From an uncultured Bacilli bacterium (GTDB lineage: Bacteria; Bacillota_I; Bacilli_A; RF39; UBA660): DNA of 17,611 nucleotides. Both the position numbers and the translations under genes were made by a program. The stretch's first letter is position 1. Each line of letters starts with the position of its first letter. Of this stretch, positions 7,695-14,970 are shown piece by piece. The notes under the pieces were generated by a model, which was not told where the DNA came from, did not search any database, and saw nothing but the letters and a program-made list of their open reading frames with translations. The stretch lies in the NCBI GenBank assembly GCA_934086145.1, contig CAKOHV010000031.1, forward strand, positions 1-17,611, written 5' to 3'.

Positions 7695-7955
7695 ATGATG
7701 AGTGAGGTTAAAGTAAAAGGAATTTATAAGCATTTTAAAGGGGATTATTACTTAGTTGAAGATATTGCTGTATCTAGTGATGATGGAATTACAAAGTATG
7801 TTGTGTATAGAAAGTTATATGGTGATGGTGGCTTATTTATTAGAGAATATAATGATTTTTTAGAAGATGTTAATAAAGAAAAGTATCCTGATGTTCAGCA
7901 AACGAAGAAGTTTGAATGGCAAAAAATCGAAAGTGTTAGAAGTAAATTCAAATAA
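7695..7955 (+). CDS. DUF1653 domain protein
   Basis: A small soluble protein of 86-87 residues from the chosen start. The stretch KGIYKHFKGDYYLVEDIAV, then YVVYRKLYGDGGLFIREYNDFLEDV, matches the DUF1653 pattern (Gly-x-Tyr-x-His-Phe-Lys-Gly, then VVY..LYG, then an R..F.E.V tail). The family's biochemical role is not established, so none is assigned. The frame is open from an ATG at 7665, but that codon has no ribosome site and lies upstream of an extended -10. GGTGAT directly precedes the ATG pair at 7695 and 7698, so one of those is preferred; 7698 gives the better spacing. A strong terminator overlaps its stop codon, so it is monocistronic. Confidence 0.8.
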   Translation: MMSEVKVKGIYKHFKGDYYLVEDIAVSSDDGITKYVVYRKLYGDGGLFIREYNDFLEDVNKEKYPDVQQTKKFEWQKIESVRSKFK

Positions 7956-7971
7956 TTTGCTTCTTTTTTTT
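7938..7971 (+). terminator. Intrinsic terminator spanning the DUF1653 stop codon
   Basis: AGAAGTAAATT (7938-7948) pairs over 11 positions, with one G-T, to AATTTGCTTCT (7954-7964), followed by a T run to 7971. The TAA stop (7953-7955) sits at the loop, so coding sequence supplies the 5' arm. Confidence 0.85.
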
Positions 7972-7997
7972 ACAAAATTTAACTCTTGTGTTAAGAT
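7969..7997 (+). promoter_or_regulatory. Promoter of the transglutaminase-like gene
   Basis: TTTACA (7969-7974), a 17-base spacer, then TAAGAT (7992-7997) with a TG one base before it. Transcription would begin near 8004, which excludes the upstream GTG at 7988 as the start codon and supports ATG 8042. Confidence 0.6.
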
Positions 7998-8041
7998 ATA
8001 GCCGTTTATTGAAGTTTTTTTATTTTAAAGGGGTTGAAAAT

Positions 8042-9037
8042 ATGAAATTTTTTAATGGAAACAAAGGGCCTCACTCTGATGAGGATATTAGACAACATTA
8101 TATTATTCTTAAAGAATTTTTAGGAGAGATTTTTAATCGCAGAAATGCTGATACACCAGAGTTAGAAGAAATAATGAATGATATTTATCGCTACATTAAA
8201 AAGATTGCTCCAAGTTTATATGATGGAACTAAAATGGCTGATAGTTATTATGATTTATATATTCTATTGCTTAATTGTGAAAAATGTCTACCTAAAAGAT
8301 TTATTGTAGATACAACTACTAATTTTGATCCAAATAAAGTGGTAGATGTAAGAGCGGCAGCTAATGCTGATGAATATCTTCTTGATCTTATTGTTCATCA
8401 AACTCGTAAGCGATTACTAGCTATAATTAATGCCAAATATGCGCCAAGAGAATTTAAACTAGATGATTTTAGCTTACAAAATTATTGTTATATTTCAAGT
8501 AAGATTGTGGAAGATTGCTGTAAAAAATATAATGTGCCTTGTAAATTAGTAAAAATTATTCCTGGGTATGATGATGATATGCTTTTATATGGTGGATCAG
8601 GGTTTCATTACATGGCACTTCTTAAAATAAACGGAATAACTTATTTAGTAGATTGTACTTATAAACAATTCTTTCAACTTGGTGACAATTTATTAGAAAG
8701 AGTTGGCGTTGTTAACAATACAAGTTGTTTAGCAGGCGCTTTTATGTTAAAAGACGAAAAATCACGTAATATTGCCAAAACCATTTTAAAACGTGGATGG
8801 ATAAAGATTGATGATGATGTCTTGAAAAGATACTTAGATGGCTTTACTTTATCATTTAGAAATGGTTTAGGATTTGAAAAAAATAAAGGCCGTATGGAAA
8901 CAAAGTATAGTGCTAATCAATATATAAAATTTTTAAATGGTGAAGATGATATGTTTAATCATGAAGATTTAGATCATATTGGCCAACAAGAAATGCCTTT
9001 AAAAAGAGCTGACTTTAAATTGAAGTTTAAAAAATAA
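8042..9037 (+). CDS. Probable transglutaminase/papain-like-fold protein of unknown function
   Basis: The 331-residue soluble protein shows no signal peptide. Residues 145-210 have the order expected of a transglutaminase-like core: Cys149 at the start of a helix (NYCYISSKIVEDCCKKYNVP), a strand (CKLVKIIPGY), His189 in GFHYMALLKING, and Asp204 in ITYLVDCTYKQFF. The Cys-His-Asp order, and the NVPCKLV and YLVDCTY contexts, are those of this superfamily; the assignment is by eye and the family could be a divergent one. The N-terminal ~140 residues look helical and the C-terminal ~110 are unassigned. Substrate and reaction (protease, amidase, crosslinking) are unknown. The start is set at 8042 because AAAGGGG lies 8 bases upstream and because the promoter sits after the alternative GTG at 7988. 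It has its own promoter and terminator. Confidence 0.65.
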   Translation: MKFFNGNKGPHSDEDIRQHYIILKEFLGEIFNRRNADTPELEEIMNDIYRYIKKIAPSLYDGTKMADSYYDLYILLLNCEKCLPKRFIVDTTTNFDPNKVVDVRAAANADEYLLDLIVHQTRKRLLAIINAKYAPREFKLDDFSLQNYCYISSKIVEDCCKKYNVPCKLVKIIPGYDDDMLLYGGSGFHYMALLKINGITYLVDCTYKQFFQLGDNLLERVGVVNNTSCLAGAFMLKDEKSRNIAKTILKRGWIKIDDDVLKRYLDGFTLSFRNGLGFEKNKGRMETKYSANQYIKFLNGEDDMFNHEDLDHIGQQEMPLKRADFKLKFKK

Positions 9038-9073
9038 AGATTATTGGTGAAGTTGCCAATAATCTTATTTTTT
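9037..9073 (+). terminator. Intrinsic terminator of the transglutaminase-like gene
   Basis: AAGATTATTGG (9037-9047) pairs perfectly with CCAATAATCTT (9056-9066) around an 8-base loop, followed by a T-rich tail to 9073. The 5' arm begins at the last base of the stop codon. Confidence 0.85.
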
Positions 9074-9113
9074 GGAAAAAGAATTTTTTTATATTTTTTA
9101 TAAGGGTGTGAAG

Positions 9114-9137
9114 AAAAAAAGATTGCTCACGCAATCT
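9114..9137 (-). terminator. Intrinsic terminator of the cold-shock gene
   Basis: On the minus strand AGATTGC and GCAATCT pair around GTGA (9137-9120) and are followed by a run of Ts to 9114. It lies about 100 bases past the csp stop, giving that mRNA an unusually long 3' end for this window. Confidence 0.8.
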
Positions 9138-9237
9138 GTAATTTAAATATATGCTAAATTAATTTTCTTTCTTTGATTTACTAAATGTGCCAAACTTTTA
9201 AGTTTACTAATAAATCAACAAATAACGTTAATAAAAC

Positions 9238-9447
9238 TTATACTAAATTACTTAAAGATTGAACATTTTGAGCTTGAAAGCCTTTTTCAGTTTCAATCAA
9301 ATCAAAATTCACATTATCACCTTGATTTAAAGTTTTATATCCATCTTGCATGATTGCTGAATAATGTACGAAAATATCTTCATTTTCTTTATATTCTATA
9401 AAGCCATAACCTTTCTCATTATTAAACCACTTTACTCTACTTTCCAT
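9238..9447 (-). CDS. Cold-shock protein, CspA family
   Basis: At 69 residues it is a single cold-shock (OB-fold) domain that binds single-stranded RNA and DNA, acting as an RNA chaperone in the cytosol. The start VKWFNNEKGYGFIEY contains RNP1 (KGYGFIEY), and EDIFVHYSAI contains RNP2 (DIFVHY). The QGDNVNFDLIETEKGFQAQNV tail is typical of the family. A textbook AAGGAGG ribosome site lies before the ATG. The gene is preceded by a long perfect palindrome in the upstream region and followed by a terminator about 100 bases on. Whether it is cold-induced or constitutive cannot be told; the csp letter is not assigned. Confidence 0.95.
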   Translation of the reverse strand: MESRVKWFNNEKGYGFIEYKENEDIFVHYSAIMQDGYKTLNQGDNVNFDLIETEKGFQAQNVQSLSNLV

Positions 9448-9474
9448 AATTATTCCTCCTTTTGTTTAGCACGC

Positions 9475-9499
9475 ATACATTATTTCATATGAAATGTAT
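9475..9499 (-). promoter_or_regulatory. Palindrome upstream of the cold-shock gene
   Basis: The core TTTCATATGAAA (9483-9494) is perfect, and the flanking ATACAT (9475-9480) and ATGTAT (9494-9499) extend it as an inverted repeat with one extra base on one side. It lies 28-52 bases before the start codon, where the -10 or leader should be, close to two TCGACA boxes (about 9507-9523). It could be an operator or an RNA hairpin. Confidence 0.5.
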
Positions 9500-9536
9500 A
9501 AAAAATGTCGATTTTTGTCGAAGAAATAATTTTTTT

Positions 9537-9565
9537 AAAATTGTTAGGAGTTAACTAACAATTTT
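9537..9565 (-). terminator. Probable terminator after the nucleotidyltransferase gene
   Basis: AAAATTGTTAG (9537-9547) and CTAACAATTTT (9555-9565) form an 11-bp stem with a 7-base loop, about 25 bases after the stop at 9591. On the minus strand the T run is short and then turns to A, so termination strength is uncertain. Confidence 0.5.
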
Positions 9566-9590
9566 TAAGATATTTTAGGCATTATTTTAA

Positions 9591-10796
9591 TTAATGTTTT
9601 TTTAAGAAATCTAATAATAACTTGTTCATAATTTTATAACCATTAGGTCCCATGTTTTTTTGCACAAAGTTATCGTATGGGAACTTATCTTGGCTGACAA
9701 AGACATGGTTTTTACCAAAATCCATTACGGGATAAACACTGGCAAAAGTGAGATAGTCTTTGTCTTTAGCAACGGTGGTGAAGTCTTTGGCAGAATCAAT
9801 AAGGGAACCACCATTTTGTAAAAGCCAATTTTCGATGCCGATGCCCCCTAACCCACCAAGACTTTTGGCATATTCTGGTAAAGAACGCATCGGTTTATAA
9901 ATTGCATTGCTTTGGAAAAGAGCTTTAGTATACATGATATTGGCGAGAACTAATTTGTATTTTTCATAGTCTTGCATTTTCATAGCATCTAAACGTTCCA
10001 TAACGGCCGCTTCCGTTGATAAATACTCTTTTTTTTGCGTCATAAAGGAAATATCAATATCGACTAAAGAGGTTAAAGATGGGATTTTAACATTTAAAAG
10101 ACGTAAACGATAAGTATTATTTTTTTTACAAACAGCTTCTGGGTTTTCTTTTAAAAGACCAGCTAATATGGTTTGACTAACTATAGGAAGATCGGTAGCT
10201 AAAAGACGAATAACAAAATCGAAATCACTATTACGCAAAGATTCTAAATCAGGGACATTAGTACCACGGGAAGTTGAACCAATACCAATTATTTCTAATT
10301 CATCGGAAAAAGATAAACAAGTTGAGGCAATAATCCTTTTTAATTCATCATAAATAGCATTTTGTTGAGTAGTTACTTTGGCTAAATTTTCATCAACTTT
10401 AGTTAAATATGGAGTAAGTTCTTCAAAGAATAGATTTTCAGAGAAATTATAATGTGGCAACCCATAGCTTTTTAAGCCACTCATTTTTTGACGAAAATCT
10501 AAGAAAGCATCGAGCGTATATAGAAGATTATTACTTTTTAAAGCATAAATAGGTGCATAATGATTAGATAAAGCTTCTAGTAGCTGCAGACGCTGTAAGT
10601 AAAGACTCTCTGCAAGGTCAGGCATTTCAGGAAGAGTTGTTTTCGTTGAATCAAAAAAAAGATAATCAGCATATTCTTCGGCAGCTCTTATGTATTTAAT
10701 AGGGGTATCTCTTATAGTCGTTAAACGAGGTAATTTATGACCAGTTAAAGCTTTTTGAAAATCTTTTAATTTAGTAATATAATACGTCTCATTCAT
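9591..10796 (-). CDS. Pol-beta-superfamily nucleotidyltransferase, substrate unknown
   Basis: A 401-residue soluble protein. The nucleotidyltransferase core is visible at 168-198: EIIGIGSTSRGT (Gly173, Ser174), then DFDFVIRL with the metal-binding Asp191 and Asp193, and a third acidic strand LVDIDISF (Asp246/Asp248). The gap between the GS and the DxD is a few residues longer than usual. Residues ~310-332 (LGGLGGIGIENWLLQNGGS) resemble the helical PAP/OAS-type domain that follows the catalytic domain in poly(A) polymerases, 2'-5' oligoadenylate synthases and archaeal CCA enzymes. Residues 1-140 are helical and unassigned. Transfer of a nucleotide to RNA, protein or a small molecule is inferred; which is not known. 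A CD-NTase defence enzyme is possible but no effector gene is adjacent. An AGAGG ribosome site and a promoter precede it. Confidence 0.7.
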   Translation of the reverse strand: MNETYYITKLKDFQKALTGHKLPRLTTIRDTPIKYIRAAEEYADYLFFDSTKTTLPEMPDLAESLYLQRLQLLEALSNHYAPIYALKSNNLLYTLDAFLDFRQKMSGLKSYGLPHYNFSENLFFEELTPYLTKVDENLAKVTTQQNAIYDELKRIIASTCLSFSDELEIIGIGSTSRGTNVPDLESLRNSDFDFVIRLLATDLPIVSQTILAGLLKENPEAVCKKNNTYRLRLLNVKIPSLTSLVDIDISFMTQKKEYLSTEAAVMERLDAMKMQDYEKYKLVLANIMYTKALFQSNAIYKPMRSLPEYAKSLGGLGGIGIENWLLQNGGSLIDSAKDFTTVAKDKDYLTFASVYPVMDFGKNHVFVSQDKFPYDNFVQKNMGPNGYKIMNKLLLDFLKKH

Positions 10797-10821
10797 GAAA
10801 ACAACCTCTATTCTTTTTTAT

Positions 10822-10850
10822 ATTATAAAATAGATATGCTTTTTTTTAAA
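10822..10850 (-). promoter_or_regulatory. Promoter of the nucleotidyltransferase gene
   Basis: On the minus strand TTTAAA (10850-10845), a 17-base spacer that begins with five As, then a perfect TATAAT (10827-10822), about 25 bases before the start codon. Confidence 0.6.
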
Positions 10851-10964
10851 CTCTATTTTGTAATTTTTTAATTTATGTATTGTTTATTGATGGGAAAAAA
10901 GTTTTAATATTGTGGGAATTGAATGGAAGGTTTAGTTTTAAGTTATGTAAAAAGGGTTAGTTCT

Positions 10965-11098
10965 ATCATTTAGCCAAAAAAGTTTTTTATATTAAAAAAG
11001 TAAAAATCGACTGATTTTTACTTTTTAAATAAATTATTACTCATTAGCTTTTAAACTACTAACTATATCTATTTTATTTACTTTTTTGGCTAAATGAT
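10965..11098. repeat. 19-bp perfect inverted repeat at the 3' end of the ABC permease gene
   Basis: Positions 10965-10983 and 11080-11098 are exact reverse complements (ATCATTTAGCCAAAAAAGT). The right copy is coding sequence of the permease (residues HLAKK near the C-terminus); the left copy lies 54 bases past its stop. The 96 bases between them hold the stop codon and a terminator hairpin. Flanking bases do not match, so the repeat is exactly 19 bp. Confidence 0.8.
10995..11026 (-). terminator. Intrinsic terminator of the ABC transporter operon
   Basis: AAAAAGTAAAAATC (10995-11008) and GATTTTTACTTTTT (11013-11026) form a perfect 14-bp stem with a 4-base loop just after the permease stop at 11037. 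The A/T-rich ends provide the T run on the minus strand, which continues to 10994. Confidence 0.85.
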
Positions 11099-13415
11099 TA
11101 GATACGATATATGATACTAAGAAAGTTCCAAAAGCAGCTAAGATGTAAGTACTTACATTAATATGAGTACCAAAGTCATAGTTTTCATCTAAACAAACTT
11201 TAAATAACCAAGAGGTTAAATAATAACCTAAAGGTAAACCAATAACAATAGAAATAATAGCTATCCAATTATTTTGTTTAATATATATTTTTTTAATTTG
11301 TTTATCTTTGAATCCTAGTACTTTTAAGGTAGCAAATTGATATTGTTTTTCTGAATATGATAAGATACCCATATTATATAAAATGATAGCTCCTAAAATA
11401 ATAGCAAAGAAGATAATTATGATAATCATCGTACGCATCATTGATAACATATTAGTAATACTTTCTTTTAAGGTTTCAATATCTTGAATTACTTCAACAT
11501 TTCTTATGTTTTTGGTATCATGTAAATCTTGATTGGTATAAATTTCGGTTGGGAGGTACTCAATATTTAGACTTTCAAAGTACTTTCTTGTCATTGTTAT
11601 ATTTTGATTTTGCGGGTCTTTATTGAAGCCAACAATTTTAGATTGATAATATTTTTTATCACCATAAATATGCCATGTAATTGTATCACCTAGATGATAA
11701 TTATTAGTTTCAGCTAGTTTGTAGGTAACATAAATTCCTTCGTTGTTGTCTACTTGCATATATTGATCTTTGTCATTTTTAAAACGGATATACTCTCCGG
11801 CATCATAGATAAAGACATTATTAGATTTACGATTACCATCTTCATCTTTGATTTCAATACCTAAAGTTTCAGATGTTTTATTACCATATTTTTTAGTTAG
11901 TTCACTTATTTGCGAAGACGTTAAGTTTTCTTTTAAAGATAGTTTGTAATCAAAATTATATAGTTCATCAAATTGAAGTTTAATAAAGTGATTCATACTA
12001 TTTAACATACCAAAGGCACATACAATTAACATACAACAACCAACAACGCCAACGATACCAGTAATTGTTCTAAATTTGTTACGAAGGATATCACGAATAT
12101 TCCATTTAGTAGAAAAATTCATTTTATTAAAGATTCCTTTAGAAGTAAGATTTAAACTACCAGCTTTAACAGAAGGCATTTCATTACGAAGACTTTCGGC
12201 TGGATTTTTACTTAGTTCTTTACGACATGTTAAGTAAGTAATAAAAGCAATGGCTAAGATTACTAAAAGAGCAACTAAGTAACTTTTAGGTTCGACAACC
12301 GGATGACCATTAGGGACTACAAAGAATTGCATTTCTAAGTTTAGGAAGGTTGCTCCAAGGAAGAAATAACCAGCTAACATACCGGCAATCGCACCAAATA
12401 AGGAAACCCAGAAGCCATAACCAACATAGTGAAGAATGATTTTATGATTTTTGAATCCAAGAGCTTTTAAAATACCAATTTGAAGTTTTTGTTTTTTAAC
12501 AACTCGGGTCATCGTTGTAATAACTGAAAGTAACGCAATGAAAAGGAATAAACCAGAGAAGACCCCAACATAGGCAGCACCTTCATCTATTTCTCCTTGG
12601 TACATTGTATAAGAAGCGGTATCTTCAATGTTAATAAGGGCTTTGGCTTGGGCCACTTGGTCTTCAATTTCATTTTTTACTTTATTAACATTATCTTTTT
12701 CATCGACATCAACCATGATGTAGTTATAAGGAATATAGGCGGTATAATCAAAGTCAGGAAATACTTTATTGAAGACTTTTTCAGAAGGAATATTATTTTC
12801 CGCCATAATCTTTTCTTTTAAGTAATCTTCTGGGAAGACTTTAGCAGAAAGATAAACAAAGCCATATATTTTATGATTTGGAAGTAACGCTGATTCGTCT
12901 TTTGTATCATATAAATGATCTGGAACGTATATTAAGCCAGCAACTTTTTTTTCTAAAGTAAAGGTATCATATTCTAAGCGAATAGTATCCCCTACTTTGA
13001 TATTATTTTCTCTAGCATAAAAGTAATCTAACCAAGCCTCATCAAGGTTATAATCAAAGGCTTTGCCCTCTTCAACATAAAACTTAGAAATATTATTTGA
13101 TTCTATAAAATTTAATAAATAACTTTTATCTTTATCGTCAGCATCGTTAGCATTGATAACTAATTTACGTTCAGCTTCTTGAACATTAGAAAGATTTTTT
13201 ATTGTTTTTAAATCATCTTTAGTAAAAGAAGAACCTAAGACATTGACATCTTGTAAGTTATTATTTTCATAGAAGTTATTACCGGTTTTGGTCATACCAT
13301 CCATATATGCTTCAATTCCGGTGTAAACCATAACGCCTATTAAAACCATTAAAAAAATTGTAATAAATTGGCTTTTATTTTGGAAAATATCACGCCACAT
13401 TTTTTTCTTTAACAT
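11037..13415 (-). CDS. ABC transporter permease, MacB/FtsX-type with two FtsX domains
   Basis: The 792-residue membrane protein has about eight membrane segments: one at 17-37, three near 279-300, 330-355 and 375-397, one near 448-470, and three near 664-686, 715-735 and 755-775. The two three-helix blocks are FtsX domains, each followed by KALGFK/KVLGFK-type coupling loops (ILKALGFKNHKI and TLKVLGFKDKQI) that contact the ATPase. Two large outside domains lie at about 38-275 and 475-660. This fused layout is that of Gram-positive type VII (MacB-like, mechanotransmission) exporters. No HlyD-like partner is encoded nearby, so outward export of a peptide, lipid or toxic compound from the membrane is inferred. 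Its ATG is one base after the ATPase stop, so translation is coupled. Confidence 0.9.
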   Translation of the reverse strand: MLKKKMWRDIFQNKSQFITIFLMVLIGVMVYTGIEAYMDGMTKTGNNFYENNNLQDVNVLGSSFTKDDLKTIKNLSNVQEAERKLVINANDADDKDKSYLLNFIESNNISKFYVEEGKAFDYNLDEAWLDYFYARENNIKVGDTIRLEYDTFTLEKKVAGLIYVPDHLYDTKDESALLPNHKIYGFVYLSAKVFPEDYLKEKIMAENNIPSEKVFNKVFPDFDYTAYIPYNYIMVDVDEKDNVNKVKNEIEDQVAQAKALINIEDTASYTMYQGEIDEGAAYVGVFSGLFLFIALLSVITTMTRVVKKQKLQIGILKALGFKNHKIILHYVGYGFWVSLFGAIAGMLAGYFFLGATFLNLEMQFFVVPNGHPVVEPKSYLVALLVILAIAFITYLTCRKELSKNPAESLRNEMPSVKAGSLNLTSKGIFNKMNFSTKWNIRDILRNKFRTITGIVGVVGCCMLIVCAFGMLNSMNHFIKLQFDELYNFDYKLSLKENLTSSQISELTKKYGNKTSETLGIEIKDEDGNRKSNNVFIYDAGEYIRFKNDKDQYMQVDNNEGIYVTYKLAETNNYHLGDTITWHIYGDKKYYQSKIVGFNKDPQNQNITMTRKYFESLNIEYLPTEIYTNQDLHDTKNIRNVEVIQDIETLKESITNMLSMMRTMIIIIIFFAIILGAIILYNMGILSYSEKQYQFATLKVLGFKDKQIKKIYIKQNNWIAIISIVIGLPLGYYLTSWLFKVCLDENYDFGTHINVSTYILAAFGTFLVSYIVSNHLAKKVNKIDIVSSLKANE

Positions 13416-13416
13416 A

Positions 13417-14127
13417 TTACCACTCTATCTCATCTATATTTTTTGGATGTTTATTTTCAACATTTGATTCTATCTTCCCATTTTTAAGATGAATAACACG
13501 GTCAGCGATATCAGCAATTAAGGCATTATGGGTAACAATAACGACAGTATTTTGACCAGATTCAGAGTCACATTGTTTTTTTAAAAGTTTAAGAACTTCA
13601 ACACCAGTACGCGAATCTAGGGCTCCAGTTGGTTCATCACAAAGTAATAGTAAAGGGTCCTTGGCAATGGCACGGGCAATTGATACTCTTTGTTGTTCAC
13701 CACCTGATAATTGGTTCGGAAATTTCTTTAAATGATTTTGTAAACCTACTTCTTTAAGGATTTCACGAGCTTTCTTAGGCTTTTTAACGATATCATTAAC
13801 AATTTCCACATTTTCTAAAACGGTTAATGTTGGTAAGATGTTATAAAATTGAAAGATAAAACCAACATTTTCAGCACGATAGTCGGTTAATTCTTCATCA
13901 CTCATTTTAGAGACAATATTATCCCCGACTTTTATTTCACCACTAGTTACTTTGTCCATCCCGCCTAACAAATTTAAAAGAGTTGATTTCCCAGCACCTG
14001 ACGGACCTAAAATAACAACAAATTCACCTTTATTAATTGTAAAACTGACACCATCTAAGGCGTTAAATTTTTTTTCGCCAACAACGTATGTCTTTTTAAC
14101 ATTTTTAAAACGTATTAATTCTTCCAT
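13417..14127 (-). CDS. ABC transporter ATP-binding protein, LolD/MacB type
   Basis: The 236-residue ATPase partners the permease encoded next. Walker A is GPSGAGKST (41-49), Q-loop Gln93 in FIFQFYN, signature LSGGEQQR (140-147), Walker B LLLLCDEPT (159-167) with catalytic Glu165, and switch His200 in VTHN. FQFYNILPTLTVLENV is characteristic of the LolD/MacB group. A strong AAGGAGGG ribosome site precedes the ATG. It is the first gene of a two-gene operon with its own sigma-A promoter next to the operator of the divergent TetR gene. Regulation by that TetR protein is inferred from this arrangement. Confidence 0.95.
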   Translation of the reverse strand: MEELIRFKNVKKTYVVGEKKFNALDGVSFTINKGEFVVILGPSGAGKSTLLNLLGGMDKVTSGEIKVGDNIVSKMSDEELTDYRAENVGFIFQFYNILPTLTVLENVEIVNDIVKKPKKAREILKEVGLQNHLKKFPNQLSGGEQQRVSIARAIAKDPLLLLCDEPTGALDSRTGVEVLKLLKKQCDSESGQNTVVIVTHNALIADIADRVIHLKNGKIESNVENKHPKNIDEIEW

Positions 14128-14172
14128 AAATGCCCTCCTTCTAATATGACATTTTTTTCACATTTCATTTTC

Positions 14173-14200
14173 ATTATACTATGACCAAAAAGATAGTCAA
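14173..14200 (-). promoter_or_regulatory. Promoter of the ABC transporter operon
   Basis: On the minus strand TTGACT (14200-14195), 16 bases, then TATAAT (14178-14173). A single TTCACATTT operator half-site (14157-14165) lies just downstream near the transcription start. Confidence 0.75.
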
Positions 14201-14202
14201 CA

Positions 14203-14228
14203 AAAATGTGAATGCTTTTTCACATTTT
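14203..14228. promoter_or_regulatory. Probable TetR operator between the divergent promoters
   Basis: AAAATGTGAA (14203-14212) and TTCACATTTT (14219-14228) are a perfect 10-bp inverted repeat with a 6-base spacer. It overlaps the -35 of the tetR-type gene and abuts the -35 of the ABC operon, so one dimer or pair of dimers could repress both. Confidence 0.75.
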
Positions 14229-14253
14229 CAAAAAAGATAGTTTATAGTATAAT
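14225..14253 (+). promoter_or_regulatory. Promoter of the TetR-family regulator gene
   Basis: TTTTCA (14225-14230), 17 bases, then a perfect TATAAT (14248-14253). Its -35 lies inside the operator's right arm, consistent with autoregulation. Confidence 0.7.
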
Positions 14254-14278
14254 ATGTATTTATAAAGAAGGAATGTTA

Positions 14279-14875
14279 ATGGAAACAAGAATGCCCGTCC
14301 AAAAGCGCTCAATTGAGAAACGTGAAAAAATCATTAAAGATGGTTTTTCTTTAATGTGTACAAATGGGTATTATAAAACAAGTACAGCTGATATAGCTAA
14401 ATATGCCCAAGTATCAACGGGAATAATTTATCAATATTTTAATGATAAAAAAGATATTTTTTTAGAGGGAGTTAAAGATTATTCAAAACAGATAATGTTC
14501 CCTATTATTGATATTTTAAATAATGAAAAGATTTCTCTAGATTCGATTGATAGCTTATTACGTAAAATAATCGATAAATTAATTAAAAATCATACTCTTT
14601 CAGAAAAAGAACATGAAGAGATAATGGCTATGGCACATTTAGATAGTGATGTCGGGAAGATATTTAAAGAAAATGAATTAGCGACAACTAAGCAAATATG
14701 GAACAAGCTACAAAGTCAAGGAATAGTTTTAGAAAATCCTTTAGAAAAGATTCATATTATTTTAAATTTAGTCGATCAACTATGTCATGAAATGGCTTAT
14801 CATAAACATAAAGAAATAAATTATGAAGTTATGAAAGACGAAGTTGTTAAATTAATATTAAGTATCTTAAAGTAA
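14279..14875 (+). CDS. TetR-family transcriptional regulator of the divergent ABC exporter
   Basis: A dimeric repressor-type protein of 198 residues. The N-terminal helix-turn-helix is seen in KREKIIKDGFSLMCTNGYYK, TSTADIAKYAQVSTGIIYQY and FNDKKDIF: the helix-two/three pattern with the family's Y-F-N-x-K-x-x-I-F. The rest is a helical ligand-binding and dimerisation domain, too variable to predict the ligand. The frame also opens at an ATG at 14273, but AAGGA touches that codon directly, while it is spaced about 6 bases from the ATG at 14279, so that start is chosen. Divergent placement next to an ABC exporter with a shared operator is the classic layout for efflux induced by its own substrate. 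Confidence 0.9.
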   Translation: METRMPVQKRSIEKREKIIKDGFSLMCTNGYYKTSTADIAKYAQVSTGIIYQYFNDKKDIFLEGVKDYSKQIMFPIIDILNNEKISLDSIDSLLRKIIDKLIKNHTLSEKEHEEIMAMAHLDSDVGKIFKENELATTKQIWNKLQSQGIVLENPLEKIHIILNLVDQLCHEMAYHKHKEINYEVMKDEVVKLILSILK

Positions 14876-14970
14876 AGACTTGTTTTCGACTACTTTTATT
14901 TTCTTTAGGATTTTTTACTTCTAGTGTTTACTCACATAATATGGAAGCTGGTGGACTTTATTTATAAAAG

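Noticed and set aside
7988..8041. GTG start at 7988 adding 18 residues to the transglutaminase-like protein
   Set aside because: It lies in the -10 region of the gene's promoter and lacks a ribosome site; ATG 8042 has one.
9591..10796. CBASS-type CD-NTase defence system
   Set aside because: The catalytic core would allow it, but no effector, Cap2/Cap3 or other defence gene is adjacent.
12597..12821. Plus-strand open frame of 74 codons inside the permease gene
   Set aside because: Antisense to a well-supported permease; composition mirrors its hydrophobic codons.
14273..14278. ATG at 14273 as the TetR start
   Set aside because: The AAGGA ribosome site touches it directly; spacing fits the ATG at 14279.
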